A stretch of 40,527 bases of DNA from Actinomycetota bacterium (GCA_005798555.1 SYJA01000047.1:1-40527); one strand, 5' to 3'. Counted from the first letter of the stretch, positions 1 through 10,318 are shown. Numbers and translations are program-made. Notes: a model not told the origin generated them from the letters alone.

Positions 1-1
1 C

Positions 2-349
2 GACCCGACCGACCTCTATCGAGCACGCAACCCCGAGACGGCCGGGCCGCAAAACTTGTTGCGCGTGCAACGCGAGGTTTCGAGTTTGATCGCCGCATGT
101 GCCTTGGATGCGGTCTCATTCACCTTGTTGCAGGAGCAACTCGAATCAGTCCTTGACACCTTGTCTGATCGCGAGGCCGGGGTGGTCAGAATGCGCTTTG
201 GATTAACCGATGGGCAGCCTAAGACCCTTGATGAGATCGGCAAGGTTTACGGGGTCACCCGCGAGCGCATTAGGCAGATAGAGAGCAAGACCATGTCGAA
301 ACTGCGCCACCCATCAAGGTCACAGGTGTTGCGCGACTATCTTGACTGA
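2..349 (+). CDS. Principal RNA polymerase sigma factor, C-terminal end (partial)
   Basis: This is the C-terminal part of a sigma-70 family factor; the 5' end lies outside the window. The open frame enters at base 2 and reads about 115 residues to a TGA. Region 4 is clear: [17 protein letters not shown], then the helix-turn-helix that reads the -35 element ([20 protein letters not shown]), ending in [15 protein letters not shown]. This ending is typical of the primary RpoD/HrdB/SigA group rather than of alternative factors. The parE, parC and DUF7455 neighbours match the Streptomyces hrdB region. It should direct housekeeping transcription. The exact symbol (rpoD, sigA or hrdB) cannot be settled from the fragment. 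Confidence 0.93.
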   Translation, partial: DPTDLYRARNPETAGPQNLLRVQREVSSLIAACALDAVSFTLLQEQLESVLDTLSDREAGVVRMRFGLTDGQPKTLDEIGKVYGVTRERIRQIESKTMSKLRHPSRSQVLRDYLD

Positions 350-379
350 CGCCTTTGATGTAAAAAGCGAATCGTGGAA

Positions 380-598
380 TTAGCGGTTGTCGCTTGCGGG
401 CACGTCCGTGAGCCGATGGGTCTCATCAACGATTGCCGCGGCTTGCGGACGAAGAACAATTTCATGTCGCGACCAGTGATGCCCACAAAAAAGCAGGTCT
501 GCGCCACCCGGCAACACCACGCGCACATAAGCCTGTGCATTGCAGCGGTCACACCTGTCTGTTGCACTAAGTGCAGGGGCCGTCATCGTCGTGGTCAT
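380..598 (-). CDS. DUF7455 small zinc-ribbon-like protein
   Basis: A 72-residue protein starting MTTTMTAPALSATDRCDRC. It has a CDRC pair near the N-terminus and a second CGHH group after a VRVVLPGGADLLF strand, an arrangement that suggests one bound zinc. This matches the small actinobacterial DUF7455 family usually found beside the principal sigma factor gene. Function is unknown. I chose the ATG at 598 because a GAGGAGG ribosome site lies about 10 nt upstream; the frame is open 33 codons further but that part has no family character. It converges with the sigma factor gene, with about 30 bases between the stops. Confidence 0.85.
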   Translation of the reverse strand: MTTTMTAPALSATDRCDRCNAQAYVRVVLPGGADLLFCGHHWSRHEIVLRPQAAAIVDETHRLTDVPASDNR

Positions 599-769
599 GT
601 ACCAGGCACCTCCTCGGCTGTTTTTCGTCCTTGTTGCAATAGGTAACAGTGTCTCATCCCGATTGTATTCCCGACACGCCGCAGGCACCGGGTTCACGTA
701 GAGCGAACGCTAGATGTTCATCTGTGGACGACACGTTCAAGCCACGAGCGATTTCCCCCGACTTCGCCG

Positions 770-775
770 TAATCT
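770..775 (+). promoter_or_regulatory. Predicted -10 box of leaderless parE transcript
   Basis: TAATCT sits 7 nt before the chosen parE ATG at 783 and no Shine-Dalgarno sequence is present. This fits a transcript starting at or next to the start codon. No convincing -35 box is visible. Confidence 0.5.
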
Positions 776-782
776 AGACCAA

Positions 783-2903
783 ATGACCGCCAGAACCCCC
801 CGAAAATCCACCCGAGCCACCGCCGGCATGGCAGTGGACGGCGCGGGCGGGGCCTACACCGCCAAGCACCTGGCCGTGCTTGAGGGCCTTGAGGCGGTGC
901 GTAAGCGCCCGGGTCTGTATATCGGGTCCAATGATGGCCGGGGGTTGATGCACTGCCTCTGGGAGATTGTGGATAACGGGGTTGACGAGGCGCTGGCGGG
1001 CTTCTGCAAGAAAATCGTCGTGACACTGCATCCTGACGGTTCTGCCGAGGTGAGTGACGACGGCCGGGGAATACCAGTTGATGTGGAGCCGAAAACGAAA
1101 TTGACCGGCGTTGAGGTGGTCATGACCAAGTTGCACGCTGGCGGCAAGTTCGGCGGTGGTTCTTACACGGCTTCCGGCGGGCTGCATGGGGTTGGCGCAT
1201 CGGTGGTCAATGCTTTGTCCGCGAGACTAGATGTTGAGGTTGACCGTGGAGCGAAGATTCACACGATGTCCTTTCGGCGCGGCGTTCCCGGTGAATTTGA
1301 CGGCGAAGGTCCGGGCGGGGAGTTCCAACGCAGGAGCGGGTTAGGAGTTGCGGGCACCTGCCCGCGGACGCGCACTGGTACGCGAGTGCGCTGGTGGGCC
1401 GACCCACAGGTCTTTACCAAGGACGCAGCCTACGATCGAAGCGCCCTACGCGAACGTGCCGTGCAGAGTACCTTTTTGGTTCCCGGGCTGACTATCACGG
1501 TAATAGACGCCCGCGATTCGACAGATCTATACGAAGAGACATTTCAGCATAAAGGCGGTATCGCCGAGTATGTCGAAGCGCTGTCGGTTGGCGAGCCGGT
1601 TTGCTCGGTGATTCGCTTGCACGGCAGTGGTCACTTTCGCGAGACGGTTCCGGTGCTCGACGACAAAGGGCACATGACACCGCAAGATGTCGAGCGTGAG
1701 TTGGGTGTCGATATCGCCTTGCGGTGGGACGCAGGCTACGAGTCGGATATCCGCTCATTTGTCAATGTCATCGCAACCCCAAAGGGCGGTACCCACCTGT
1801 CGGGCTTTGAGCGGGCCATGGTCAAGACCATAAACGACCAAGTACGAGCGGCCAAGATCCTAAAAGGTGCAGAAGACACCATCACCAAAGATGATGTTTT
1901 TGAAGGCCTGACGGCAGTTGTGACGGTACGCCTAGCCGAACCGCAGTTTGAGGGCCAGACCAAGGAGATCTTGGGCACCCCAGCCGCGTCCCGCATCGTC
2001 GGAAGCGTTGTTTCAAAGGAACTCGGGGCTTGGTTCACCAACCCGCCCCGGGGGGAGAAAGCCCCTGCGAAATCAGTTCTTGATAAGGCGGTCAATGCCA
2101 TGCGCACTCGGGTGGCAGCTCGGACTCACCGTGATACCCAGCGCCGCAAGACGGCCCTGGAATCATCGGCTCTTCCAGCCAAGCTGGTTGACTGCCGCAC
2201 CGATGACGTTGCCCGCAGCGAATTGTTCATCGTGGAAGGTGACAGCGCCCTTGGAACCGCGAAGGTAGCACGCAACGCCGATCACCAGGCGCTGCTGCCA
2301 ATTCGCGGGAAGATCCTAAACGTGCAGAAGTCATCCCTGGCCGACATGCTGAAGAACAACGAGTGCGCTTCGATCATTCAGGTGATTGGGGCGGGTTCTG
2401 GGCGGTCATTCGACCTCGGGCAGGCGCGTTATGGGAAAGTGATCCTGATGTCGGATGCCGATGTTGACGGCGCCCATATTCGGTGCCTGCTCCTTACGCT
2501 GATTAATCGGTACCTGCACCCATTGCTTGCCGATGGGCGCGTATATGCAGCCGTGCCACCCCTGCACCGCATTGAGATCCTAAATGCCGGGAGTAAGGCC
2601 AATGAGGTGATTTACACCTACTCTGATGCGGAAATGAAGCAGGCCTTGGCGGATGCAAACAAGCGTGGCAAGAAAGTCAAAGACCCAATCCAGCGGTACA
2701 AGGGCCTCGGTGAGATGGATGCTGGTCAATTGCGGGAGACCACGATGGACCCTGCGCACCGAACACTTAGGCGGATGACGATGCAAGATGTCGAGGGTGC
2801 GAGCGCGATATTCGATCTGCTGATGGGTGGTGAGGTGGCTCCGCGCAAGGAGTTCATTGTCGCCGGCGCTGCTGGCCTTGATCGGGGTCGGATAGATGCC
2901 TAG
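783..2903 (+). CDS. parE: DNA topoisomerase IV subunit B (ParE/GyrB family)
   Basis: ATPase subunit of a type IIA topoisomerase, 706 residues. The GHKL ATPase domain shows AVRKRPGLYIG, EIVDNGVDEALAG (catalytic E and Mg-binding N near residue 65), DDGRGIPV and GGLHGVGASVVNALS. The TOPRIM domain has LFIVEGDSALG near residue 480, PIRGKILNV, and DADVD near 558. QRYKGLGEM follows near 636. I call ParE rather than GyrB because it sits beside the principal sigma factor with a matching ParC-type subunit nearby, as in Streptomyces. Its partner should be the subunit encoded at 5276-7723. The frame is open to an ATG at 714, but the ATG at 783 fits the family and a leaderless promoter better. Confidence 0.93.
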   Translation: MTARTPRKSTRATAGMAVDGAGGAYTAKHLAVLEGLEAVRKRPGLYIGSNDGRGLMHCLWEIVDNGVDEALAGFCKKIVVTLHPDGSAEVSDDGRGIPVDVEPKTKLTGVEVVMTKLHAGGKFGGGSYTASGGLHGVGASVVNALSARLDVEVDRGAKIHTMSFRRGVPGEFDGEGPGGEFQRRSGLGVAGTCPRTRTGTRVRWWADPQVFTKDAAYDRSALRERAVQSTFLVPGLTITVIDARDSTDLYEETFQHKGGIAEYVEALSVGEPVCSVIRLHGSGHFRETVPVLDDKGHMTPQDVERELGVDIALRWDAGYESDIRSFVNVIATPKGGTHLSGFERAMVKTINDQVRAAKILKGAEDTITKDDVFEGLTAVVTVRLAEPQFEGQTKEILGTPAASRIVGSVVSKELGAWFTNPPRGEKAPAKSVLDKAVNAMRTRVAARTHRDTQRRKTALESSALPAKLVDCRTDDVARSELFIVEGDSALGTAKVARNADHQALLPIRGKILNVQKSSLADMLKNNECASIIQVIGAGSGRSFDLGQARYGKVILMSDADVDGAHIRCLLLTLINRYLHPLLADGRVYAAVPPLHRIEILNAGSKANEVIYTYSDAEMKQALADANKRGKKVKDPIQRYKGLGEMDAGQLRETTMDPAHRTLRRMTMQDVEGASAIFDLLMGGEVAPRKEFIVAGAAGLDRGRIDA

Positions 2904-2935
2904 TCTCGGTCCTTTCTGCTACTGGAGGTAATGAA

Positions 2936-4300
2936 GTGGATAAGCCGATACGCGTCGCGATAGTTGGGTCCGGGCCATCTGGGATGTATGCCGCCGATGC
3001 GCTGATAAGCCAGACCGTGATCCCGGTATCGGTTGATGTAATCGACAAACTGCCGGTGCCATTTGGCCTCGTTCGCTACGGCGTGGCGCCCGATCACTTA
3101 AGTATCAGATCGGTCCGCGACACCCTTGACAAAGTATTTGATAAGCCCGGGGTGCGCTTTGTTGGCAATGTCGAAGTCGGTAAAGATATTCCAGTCGCAA
3201 ACCTGCGTGATTTTTTTGATGCCACCGTTTTCACCTATGGTGCATCCCGCGATCGCCGCCTAGGAATCCCCGGTGAAGACCTGGACGGAAGCGTCGCTGC
3301 CACGGATTTGGTGGCCTGGTATTGCGGGCATCCCGAGGCCGATCGGGCAACATTCGAACGCCTGATTCCGTCGGCAACATCTGCGGTCGTGGTTGGTGTC
3401 GGCAATGTGGCAGTAGACGTGACTCGGGTGTTGGCTAAGACGGTCGGCGAACTCATCCACACTGATATGCCTGAGTACGTCTTCGAAACCCTTCGTCGGT
3501 CACCGATCACAGATATCCATGTGCTGGGCAGGCGAGGGCCCGCGCAGGCCACCTATACGACGAAGGAGCTGCGCGAGCTTGGGGAACTGCTGGACTCTGA
3601 CATCGTTGTCGATCCTGCGGATTTGGTATTTGATGAGGCTAGTGACCAACTGATTGCAACCGACAAGGCGATTGCGCGCAATGTTGATGTCGTCAAGGAG
3701 TGGGCAACTCGATCTGAAAGTGGCAAGTCGCGGCGGATTCACCTGCATTTCATGGCGCGACCCGTTGAGCTCTTAGGGGATGGGCGGGTACATGAAGTCG
3801 TGGTCGAGCGCACCGAACTCGATGGGACAGGTGCGGCAAGGGGCACGGGTGAGACTTTCGTTATTCCAGCGGACCTGGTCGTCCGGAGCGTTGGGTACCG
3901 CGGCCAGCCCTTGGCCGGAGTCCCATTTGACGAAACCCGCAGTGTCATTCCCAATCTTGACGGCAGAGTTCAAGATGGCACCCAAGTGGTGGTCGGGCAA
4001 TACGTGGCGGGTTGGATCAAGCGAGGGCCGACCGGGATCATCGGTACCAACAAGAAGGATGCCACCGCATCGGTAGCCTCACTGCTGGCCGATGTCGGCG
4101 AATTGCCGACCGCTCCGCTTGCCACAACTGGGGATTTTGACAAATGGTTGGCCGCGGCGGGTGTGTGCGCCGTCGGTAATGAGGGCTGGCGGGCTATCGA
4201 TGCGGCGGAACGGGCGCTCGGCGCCACCAACGGACGCGACCGAACCACCATCGCCACAAATCAGGATTTACTTCGGGCGGCCCATCTAGTAAGTGATTAA
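2936..4300 (+). CDS. fprA: Ferredoxin/adrenodoxin-type NADP+ reductase (FprA-like)
   Basis: FAD enzyme passing electrons between NADPH and ferredoxin, about 454 residues. The N-terminal FAD fold is seen in VAIVGSGPSGMYAADAL (residues 7-23), followed by VPFGLVRYGVAPDH, which is diagnostic of the adrenodoxin reductase/FprA group. The NADP site is GVGNVAVDVTRVLAK near residue 153, followed by LGRRGPAQATYTTKELREL near 197. GPTGIIGTNKKDA lies near the C-terminus. The GTG start at 2936 has a GGAGGT site 6 nt upstream. It lies 32 nt after parE on the same strand and converges on a sucrase/ferredoxin-like gene, which could be a redox partner, although that is only a neighbourhood argument. Confidence 0.9.
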   Translation: MDKPIRVAIVGSGPSGMYAADALISQTVIPVSVDVIDKLPVPFGLVRYGVAPDHLSIRSVRDTLDKVFDKPGVRFVGNVEVGKDIPVANLRDFFDATVFTYGASRDRRLGIPGEDLDGSVAATDLVAWYCGHPEADRATFERLIPSATSAVVVGVGNVAVDVTRVLAKTVGELIHTDMPEYVFETLRRSPITDIHVLGRRGPAQATYTTKELRELGELLDSDIVVDPADLVFDEASDQLIATDKAIARNVDVVKEWATRSESGKSRRIHLHFMARPVELLGDGRVHEVVVERTELDGTGAARGTGETFVIPADLVVRSVGYRGQPLAGVPFDETRSVIPNLDGRVQDGTQVVVGQYVAGWIKRGPTGIIGTNKKDATASVASLLADVGELPTAPLATTGDFDKWLAAAGVCAVGNEGWRAIDAAERALGATNGRDRTTIATNQDLLRAAHLVSD

Positions 4301-4304
4301 GGCT

Positions 4305-5279
4305 TTAAGCGCCGCGCCAACCAGCGACTTCGGCAACCCCGGTACTTCGCCAAATGCTTGCGGTGGTTAGCTCCCGGCCACATGACTCGGGCCGGGGTTG
4401 GGCAAGTTCCTCCTGGCGCAGGTTTACCCGCCACCCGCGCCCGTCGGTATGTCGAACTTCGGCGACCAGCGACGAACCCAGACCGGGGAGTTCGGCCAGG
4501 GGTGGCATTGGTAGTGCGCGGTCATCGATTACCCGCAGCACATCCAGCACATCACGGTCATAAATTGCTGCGCTCCTGCGAACGGTGATCTCGGCCACTT
4601 GCAAAGGTGGGGCAAAGCAGGTCCGGCCTCGATAATTATCAAGGGTCAGAGCCTGCTCCCGCGCCTTGGAAAATACCGCGTGCGCGGTGCGAGCCGTTAG
4701 CCGGCCAAAGACGGCCCCCGCGGGCAGGCTCAACACGGTTGGGGCAAAGCGGTGCCCACCGATATGGCTGCACTCCCATATTGAATCACGCTCGGCTGCG
4801 CTGACGCTTTGGTGAAGGGCGGTTATCAGGGCCCGGCCATGCAGTGCACAGCAGGCGTCTCGGCCGCTGTGGGTGCAAACCAAGAACATAGGTTCTTCGG
4901 TTGCCAACCCAAGCGGCGGTAGTGACCCGGCGGCAAGTTCGGCGAAATCCCAGTCCAGGATCAACTGCAGATTAGACACCGTGCCGCGGCGCATACGAGT
5001 AGCGCCGGGGCAGGTGTACGCGACCCAGACCAGCCGGTCGGCATCATTGGAGTCGCGAACCGGGTGCCCAGGGTGACGAACGAGCAAGATATTAACCCCG
5101 GTGCCCGCCGCCTTCGACTTGAGAGATTGCCCGAGGTCACCTTCGAGTCGTGACTCCAAGAGCGCATCCTTGCCCCACGGGCCACGCTGCTCTATCAAGA
5201 TCCAACAAGTTGCTACCGGCGCTGTACCCGCGAGGGGCTCGCCGGCCTCAAGTGCCGCCGTTGAACAATCGATGTTCAA
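4305..5279 (-). CDS. Sucrase/ferredoxin-like family protein
   Basis: About 324 residues, matching the sucrase/ferredoxin-like family, a thioredoxin-like fold thought to carry an iron-sulfur cluster. Key motifs are [17 protein letters not shown] near residue 133 and [19 protein letters not shown] further on; the Cys and His residues in these are the expected cluster ligands. Despite the family name there is no evidence for sucrase activity. I chose the TTG at 5279, which overlaps the TGA of the parC-type gene upstream as TTGA and suggests translational coupling. The frame is open 44 codons further up, inside parC, but that stretch is low-complexity and not family-like. A redox role next to fprA is plausible. 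Confidence 0.8.
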   Translation of the reverse strand: MNIDCSTAALEAGEPLAGTAPVATCWILIEQRGPWGKDALLESRLEGDLGQSLKSKAAGTGVNILLVRHPGHPVRDSNDADRLVWVAYTCPGATRMRRGTVSNLQLILDWDFAELAAGSLPPLGLATEEPMFLVCTHSGRDACCALHGRALITALHQSVSAAERDSIWECSHIGGHRFAPTVLSLPAGAVFGRLTARTAHAVFSKAREQALTLDNYRGRTCFAPPLQVAEITVRRSAAIYDRDVLDVLRVIDDRALPMPPLAELPGLGSSLVAEVRHTDGRGWRVNLRQEELAQPRPESCGRELTTASIWRSTGVAEVAGWRGA

Positions 5280-7723
5280 AGCCTGCCGCCAAGACCCATT
5301 ACGGGTGTGGTACCCGGTGTACCGGTGCCGTCGCGCTTGCCGATTGCCTTGGGTAAATCGGCCGGCACCCCGGAGGCGGTGGCAGCGCGCGCCGGGCCGT
5401 TGCCAACCCATGCGAGTAGCAAACCGTCCTCACCCGCGCGGAGCCTGTGGCAGCGCACACCACCGGTGCCACGGCCTTTTGCTGGATACTCGGCCAACGG
5501 CGTCACTTTGATGCTGCCGGCATCGGTGCCGGGTAATGCATCCGCGGAGCCGGCAATGGTTACCAGAACAGATTCGGGGGATGTGGCGACCGCAAAAAAA
5601 GCTATGACACGCGCGCCGGCTGCCAGCCGGATACCCGCGATTCCACTGCCGGCGCGACCTTGCGGGCGGACCGCCGTAGCCGAATACCTGAGCAACTGGC
5701 CATCGGAAGTCACGAAAGCGAGTTCACTTGCCTTTGCCGCAGCTTCGTCTAGGTAACTTGCTCCGATGACGACATCACCAGCGCCCAGTCGAATGATCTC
5801 CCACGAGTCCTTATTGGTCAGGGATTCAGGAAGGACCCTCTTGACCACGCCATTCGCGGTCGCAAGGGCGATGCCGCCGGAGTCATCAAGGGTGGTCAGG
5901 CACAGGGCCGATTCACCGACTGGCAGATCAACGAAAGCACCGATTGGCGCGCCCGCGGACAAGCCGGGGATGCCGACAACCGCTGGAAGGGCAGGTAGGT
6001 CAACCACTGCGACGCGCACGACGCGGCCAGCACTGGTGACCAAGCCAATGTAGCCACGGTTGGTCGCTGGGATCGCGCTGATGATCACATCATGGCTGGT
6101 TCGGGAAATATCCCCTTCGAGATCAAATGCGGGCTCGCCGGTGCGCGCCAACAGACCGGTGCTCGACATCAGTACTACGCACGGCTCATCATCTATCTCT
6201 AAGGGGACCGCGGCCTGAACTGGCGCTGCACCGGCCTCCATCAGCAAGGTGCGTCTAGCGGTGGCATGCGTTCTCGAAATTGCCGCTAGTTCGTCCGAGA
6301 CAACATTTCGCAGCTGCTGGTCATCTTCGATAATTGAGGTTAGGGCCTCGATATCGCTTCGCAAGGTGTCGGACTCCCTCTCCAACTCCAGACGTGAGAA
6401 CTTGGTCAGTCTGCGCAGTGGCATCTCGAGAATATAGGAGGCCTGGGCTTCGCTGAGGTCAAAGACTTCCATTAGACGATGTCGGGCGGCGGCTGCGTCA
6501 TCGGACTCACGAATCAGCTGGATAACCTCGTCGATATCCACAATCGCAATTAGGAGCCCGGCAACCAAGTGAAGGCGATCTTCGGCTCTCGCGCGCCTGA
6601 ACAGACTTCGACGTCGGACGACCTCGAGTCGATGATCGATAAAGACATGCAATAGCGGCAACAACCCCAAGGTCTGTGGTTGACCATCCACCAGCGCCAC
6701 CGCGTTGATGTTGAATGACTCTTCCAAAGGCGTGAGTTTGAACAGATTCTCCAGGACCGCCTCGGCGTGAAAGCCATTCTTAATGTCGATTACCAGATTG
6801 AGTCCGGAATCACCATCAGTCAAATCGATAATGTCGGCAATACCGAGCAGCTTCTTATTCTGTACGAGATCCTTAATGCGCTCGATTACTCGCTCTGGGC
6901 CGACATTCATCGGCAATTCGGTGACAATGATCCCGCGACGCCGTGGCGAGACTTGCTCTATTCGGGTGCGAGCCCTGACCCGAAACGTGCCGCGGCCAAG
7001 CTCATAGGCTTCTCGTACCCCGCTGAGGCCAATGATGACGCCACCGCTCGGCAAATCGGGCCCGGGGATGAACTTCATTACCTCGTTTAGCCCCGCCTTG
7101 GGATTCTTAAGCAGGTGCCTGGCGGCCCCGATGACCTCGCCGAGATTGTGAGGGACCAAGTTGGTTGCCATTCCCACCGCGATACCGGAAGCGCCATTTA
7201 CGAGCAGGTTCGGAATGGCAGCAGGCAGTACCGTTGGCTCGGTCTCGCGACCGTCATAGTTCGGGACGAAATCGACTACGTCCTCGTCCAGGCTCAAGGT
7301 CATGTCAAGGGCGGCTAAGGCAAGTCTGGCTTCGGTGTAACGCATGGCCGCAGGGCCATCATCAAGTGCGCCGAAGTTTCCGTGACCGTCGACCATTGGG
7401 AGGCGCAGCGTAAATGGTTGGGCCATGCGAACAAGTGCGTCATAGATCGCGGTGTCGCCATGTGGATGCAATCGACCCATGACCTCGCCAACCACCCGGG
7501 CACTCTTGACATGGCCACGCTCCGGTCGCAGCCCCATCTGCGCCATCTGAAAGAGGATTCGCCGCTGCACCGGTTTAAGGCCGTCTCGGGCATCGGGTAA
7601 TGCCCGTGCATAGATCACTGAATAGGCGTATTCCAAGAATGAGTCCCGCATCTCATCGGATACATCAATATCCACGATGCGGCCATCACCGGGTGGGGCC
7701 GCCTTGCTCGAATGCCTTGCCAT
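5276..7723 (-). CDS. parC: DNA topoisomerase IV subunit A (ParC/GyrA family)
   Basis: DNA-cleaving subunit of a type IIA topoisomerase, 815 residues. The winged-helix core has [11 protein letters not shown], the quinolone-region segment [12 protein letters not shown] (Thr91 at the position of E. coli GyrA Ser83) and the active-site tyrosine in [10 protein letters not shown] (Tyr129). A tower and coiled coil follow, then a C-terminal beta-pinwheel. The pinwheel contains [10 protein letters not shown] instead of a canonical GyrA box, which supports ParC rather than GyrA. It pairs with parE at 783. The ATG at 7723 follows GAAAGG with 7 nt spacing. The upstream 20 codons of open frame look non-coding. 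The gene end overlaps the next start. Confidence 0.92.
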   Translation of the reverse strand: MARHSSKAAPPGDGRIVDIDVSDEMRDSFLEYAYSVIYARALPDARDGLKPVQRRILFQMAQMGLRPERGHVKSARVVGEVMGRLHPHGDTAIYDALVRMAQPFTLRLPMVDGHGNFGALDDGPAAMRYTEARLALAALDMTLSLDEDVVDFVPNYDGRETEPTVLPAAIPNLLVNGASGIAVGMATNLVPHNLGEVIGAARHLLKNPKAGLNEVMKFIPGPDLPSGGVIIGLSGVREAYELGRGTFRVRARTRIEQVSPRRRGIIVTELPMNVGPERVIERIKDLVQNKKLLGIADIIDLTDGDSGLNLVIDIKNGFHAEAVLENLFKLTPLEESFNINAVALVDGQPQTLGLLPLLHVFIDHRLEVVRRRSLFRRARAEDRLHLVAGLLIAIVDIDEVIQLIRESDDAAAARHRLMEVFDLSEAQASYILEMPLRRLTKFSRLELERESDTLRSDIEALTSIIEDDQQLRNVVSDELAAISRTHATARRTLLMEAGAAPVQAAVPLEIDDEPCVVLMSSTGLLARTGEPAFDLEGDISRTSHDVIISAIPATNRGYIGLVTSAGRVVRVAVVDLPALPAVVGIPGLSAGAPIGAFVDLPVGESALCLTTLDDSGGIALATANGVVKRVLPESLTNKDSWEIIRLGAGDVVIGASYLDEAAAKASELAFVTSDGQLLRYSATAVRPQGRAGSGIAGIRLAAGARVIAFFAVATSPESVLVTIAGSADALPGTDAGSIKVTPLAEYPAKGRGTGGVRCHRLRAGEDGLLLAWVGNGPARAATASGVPADLPKAIGKRDGTGTPGTTPVMGLGGRL

Positions 7724-7813
7724 TTTCAGCCTTTCTTGCCAACGAGCAGACACTGGCTCCGGAGGTCGGGTACCGGCGTGCAAAAACTGGTCAGTTACCC
7801 CGATTGTCGCTGG

Positions 7814-8716
7814 TCAAGGGGTCATTGGACCGCCTCCGACACGGCTAAGGGTCCGGGTGGCTTGCGTTACCCCCGAGGCCACCGCCTCGGGTAACTCGCG
7901 GCCTGTGCACCAACTTGCCAAGAACCCGGCGGCGAAGGCATCACCGGCACCGGTGGTATCGATTACCTTGGCCGGCAGGGCAGGCACCGCATAGCGCAGG
8001 TGGCCTTGGGCAGCCACCGCGCCGTCGGGACCGCACTTGATGACAACCGTCTCGACGGCCTCAGCCAGGGCGGCCAGGGCAGCGTTGGTGTCGGCTAAAC
8101 CGGTCAAGGCGGTAGCTTCATCGCTGTTGGCCAGCAAGACGTCGACCTGTTCTAGGGCTGCCCAGATTGGGGCCCGGTTAGCCGCAATCGGAGCTGCCGA
8201 GGCCAGGTCCATGCTGCTTGTTAGCTGGCGGGCTCGCGCTCGGGTCAGTGCAACTTGGCCAACGCCTCGGGTAGCCGAGTTGAGCAGGGTGTACCCGGAG
8301 AGATGCAGATGCGCTCCGGCGGTGAACAACGAATCGGTGAGTTGGTCGACGTCGAGGGCCTGATTGGCCCCTGGGTCTGGGAGCATGGTGCGCTCGCCGG
8401 TCGCATCAACTAAGACTATGCAAATGCCGGTCGCGGTGCCTCTTATCTTGGACGCATGCAGATGCACGCCAAGACCGGTCAGCGCCTCCCGAAACAATGT
8501 CGCGAACAAGTCATCACCGAGTGCGCCAATTAGGTGTACATCTTCGCCCAAGTGGGCGAGCCATGACGCAGTGGTCGCCGCCCCGCCACCTGGTTGAATA
8601 CTAATTTGGGCGCGAGTGTCGCTGGCGTAATTGATTGGCTCATTGGTGACCGCGGTGATATCCATCATCAGGTCCCCGACTAGTACAAAAGGAACAGTGC
8701 CGGGCTTAGCTGTCAT
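7814..8716 (-). CDS. psuK: PfkB-family carbohydrate kinase, probable pseudouridine kinase
   Basis: Ribokinase/PfkB fold sugar kinase of 300 residues. It has the N-terminal GGGAATTASWLAHLG sugar-binding segment near residue 42 and the C-terminal PfkB signature DTTGAGDAFAAGF with the catalytic Asp. The start ATG overlaps the TGA of the upstream glycosidase gene as ATGA (8713-8716), so the two are almost certainly co-translated. PsuK phosphorylates pseudouridine and PsuG then splits pseudouridine 5'-phosphate, so this pairing gives the substrate assignment. On sequence alone it could be another PfkB kinase such as a ribokinase or fructokinase-like enzyme. Confidence 0.78.
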   Translation of the reverse strand: MTAKPGTVPFVLVGDLMMDITAVTNEPINYASDTRAQISIQPGGGAATTASWLAHLGEDVHLIGALGDDLFATLFREALTGLGVHLHASKIRGTATGICIVLVDATGERTMLPDPGANQALDVDQLTDSLFTAGAHLHLSGYTLLNSATRGVGQVALTRARARQLTSSMDLASAAPIAANRAPIWAALEQVDVLLANSDEATALTGLADTNAALAALAEAVETVVIKCGPDGAVAAQGHLRYAVPALPAKVIDTTGAGDAFAAGFLASWCTGRELPEAVASGVTQATRTLSRVGGGPMTP

Positions 8717-9636
8717 CTGTCCGCCGCGGCAGCAAAGGCCACTGCGATCTGCGCGGCTAGATCGGCGTTCCGCAAAATGATTTGCGTATTGACGACCAAG
8801 CTGGCGCCATGTGTTGATCGGTGGAAGTGATCAAGCAAGAATGGCGTGACATCCTTGCCCTTGACTCCCCGCTGGGTTGCCAGGCTCAGGCCATCCTGAA
8901 GCACCCGATCATGTAAGTCCGGGTCGAGTTGCTCAGTCTCTGGTATCGGGTAGGCGACGATTAGGCCGGTCGCGATTTGCATTGAGCGCCGCGCACCCAT
9001 GATGGCCGCAACCTGGCCGGGATTGGAAACGGACCACGTCACAGGAAAACCGCTCTCTCTCAGATAAAACCCTGGAAAGCTCGTGGTGTTATAGCCCAAG
9101 ACACCCACATTTAGTGTCTCGAGTCGCTCCAGGGTGGCCCCGACATCAAGTATTGATTTCACGCCTGCGCAAACTACGGTGATGGGCGTGTCGCCAAGAG
9201 TTGTTAGGTCGGCAGACTCATCCCAAGTGTGGCGGGCATCTCGATGCACGCCGCCCAAGCCGCCAGTGGCAAAGACGTCGATGCCAACCAACCTTGCAAT
9301 GTGACTGGTAGCAGCAACTGTGGTTGCCCCACTACCGCGGTTAGCGATTACCGTGGCGATATCTCGGACCGACACCTTGACGATGTCATCTCGATTGGCT
9401 ACCTGGTCGAGCAGCACATCATTTAGTCCAACGTGCACTGTGCCATCAAGAATTGCGATGGTGGCCGGTACCGCGGCGTTTGCTCGCACCTGAGCCTCTA
9501 CCTCGATGGCAACCCGCAGGTTCTCCGGGCGGGGCAACCCGTGGCTGATGATGGTGGATTCGAGCGCAACCACGCCCCTGTTATCAGCCAGGGCTTGGGC
9601 GACTTCCGGGGCGATATTCATCGGCTGATAACTCAC
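8713..9636 (-). CDS. psuG: Pseudouridine-5'-phosphate glycosidase
   Basis: Breaks the C-C glycosidic bond of pseudouridine 5'-phosphate to uracil and ribose 5-phosphate. The 307-residue protein has the family signatures VALESTIISHGLPRPEN, TVAATSHIARLVGIDVFATGGLGGVHR, VVCAGVKSILDVGATLE and LGYNTTSFPGFY. The conserved Lys in AGVKSILD is the expected Schiff-base residue. The GTG at 9636 is favoured because TACGGT lies exactly 6 nt upstream, as in other apparent leaderless genes here; an internal ATG at 9621 is the alternative. It is first in a two-gene unit with the kinase, a salvage route for modified nucleosides from RNA turnover. Confidence 0.9.
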   Translation of the reverse strand: MSYQPMNIAPEVAQALADNRGVVALESTIISHGLPRPENLRVAIEVEAQVRANAAVPATIAILDGTVHVGLNDVLLDQVANRDDIVKVSVRDIATVIANRGSGATTVAATSHIARLVGIDVFATGGLGGVHRDARHTWDESADLTTLGDTPITVVCAGVKSILDVGATLERLETLNVGVLGYNTTSFPGFYLRESGFPVTWSVSNPGQVAAIMGARRSMQIATGLIVAYPIPETEQLDPDLHDRVLQDGLSLATQRGVKGKDVTPFLLDHFHRSTHGASLVVNTQIILRNADLAAQIAVAFAAAADR

Positions 9637-9739
9637 CTACTAACCGTATCTGTCGGCCCAGCGGTTCGAAAGATGCGGGTAATCTTCAAGTCGTGACTAG
9701 TGCATTTCATCATGGAAGGTTATGTGGCAGGATAGCGAA

Positions 9740-10318
9740 GTGATGAGCCTCGATCAGCAGTTGCGCACTGATATCCAACGCAGTGGGTACTACCCGGATC
9801 TAGTTTCCGACGCCCTCGACACGGCCTTGGCCGGTGAGGTTCTTAAGTCTTATCTGGTTCATCACGAGGCCACTTTTGACCACGATGAGTTAAGGCGCCA
9901 CGTAACAGTCCTGGCCTTGACACCAACGCGATTAATAGTCGGGCACACTGACGAGCATGGTGCAAACGAAGTAAATCCAACTCCATTTGCCACTGCTTCG
10001 ACCGAGGGCGTGCGGCTTGAGCGGGTTGATTCGGTAGTCGTAACCCGAGTGGTCAGCGAACCTGCCAAGTACCAGCCGGGTGGCTCCACTTCCGAGGTGG
10101 TGCTGACGATCGGTTGGGGTGCGGTCAGTCGCATCGACCTAGAGCCCGCAAGTTGCGGTGACCCCCAATGCGAAGCCGAGCACGGGTATACCGGCACGTC
10201 CAGTAACGACGACCTTTCGGTTCGGGTAGCAGAAGTTGCAGATGGCGCCGATGTCGTTGCTCAGGCGCTCGCTTTCGCATCGGCTTTGTCACAAGCAACC
10301 GCGGCCCGGTTGCGTTAG
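9740..10318 (+). CDS. DUF5998 family protein
   Basis: About 192 residues, resembling the actinobacterial DUF5998 family. Visible segments are SLDQQLRTDIQRSGYYPDLVSDALDTAL at the start, HHEATFDHDELRRHVTVLALTPTRLIVGHTDEH, and a Cys-containing stretch ASCGDPQCEAEHGYTG. No signal peptide or membrane segment is seen. Function is unknown; the central part reads like a PH-like beta domain, which is inference only. The GTG at 9740 and ATG at 9743 are both plausible; CAGGAT ends 6 nt before the GTG. An upstream ATG at 9722 is less likely. It is divergent from psuG and followed closely by the phosphodiesterase gene. Confidence 0.78.
   Translation: MMSLDQQLRTDIQRSGYYPDLVSDALDTALAGEVLKSYLVHHEATFDHDELRRHVTVLALTPTRLIVGHTDEHGANEVNPTPFATASTEGVRLERVDSVVVTRVVSEPAKYQPGGSTSEVVLTIGWGAVSRIDLEPASCGDPQCEAEHGYTGTSSNDDLSVRVAEVADGADVVAQALAFASALSQATAARLR

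Noticed and set aside
365-399. Terminator between the sigma factor and DUF7455 genes
   Set aside because: Only 4-5 bp arms with a long loop overlapping the DUF7455 end; too weak to call.
5307-5756. 149-residue plus-strand frame
   Set aside because: Antisense to parC; no start signal and shadow-like composition.
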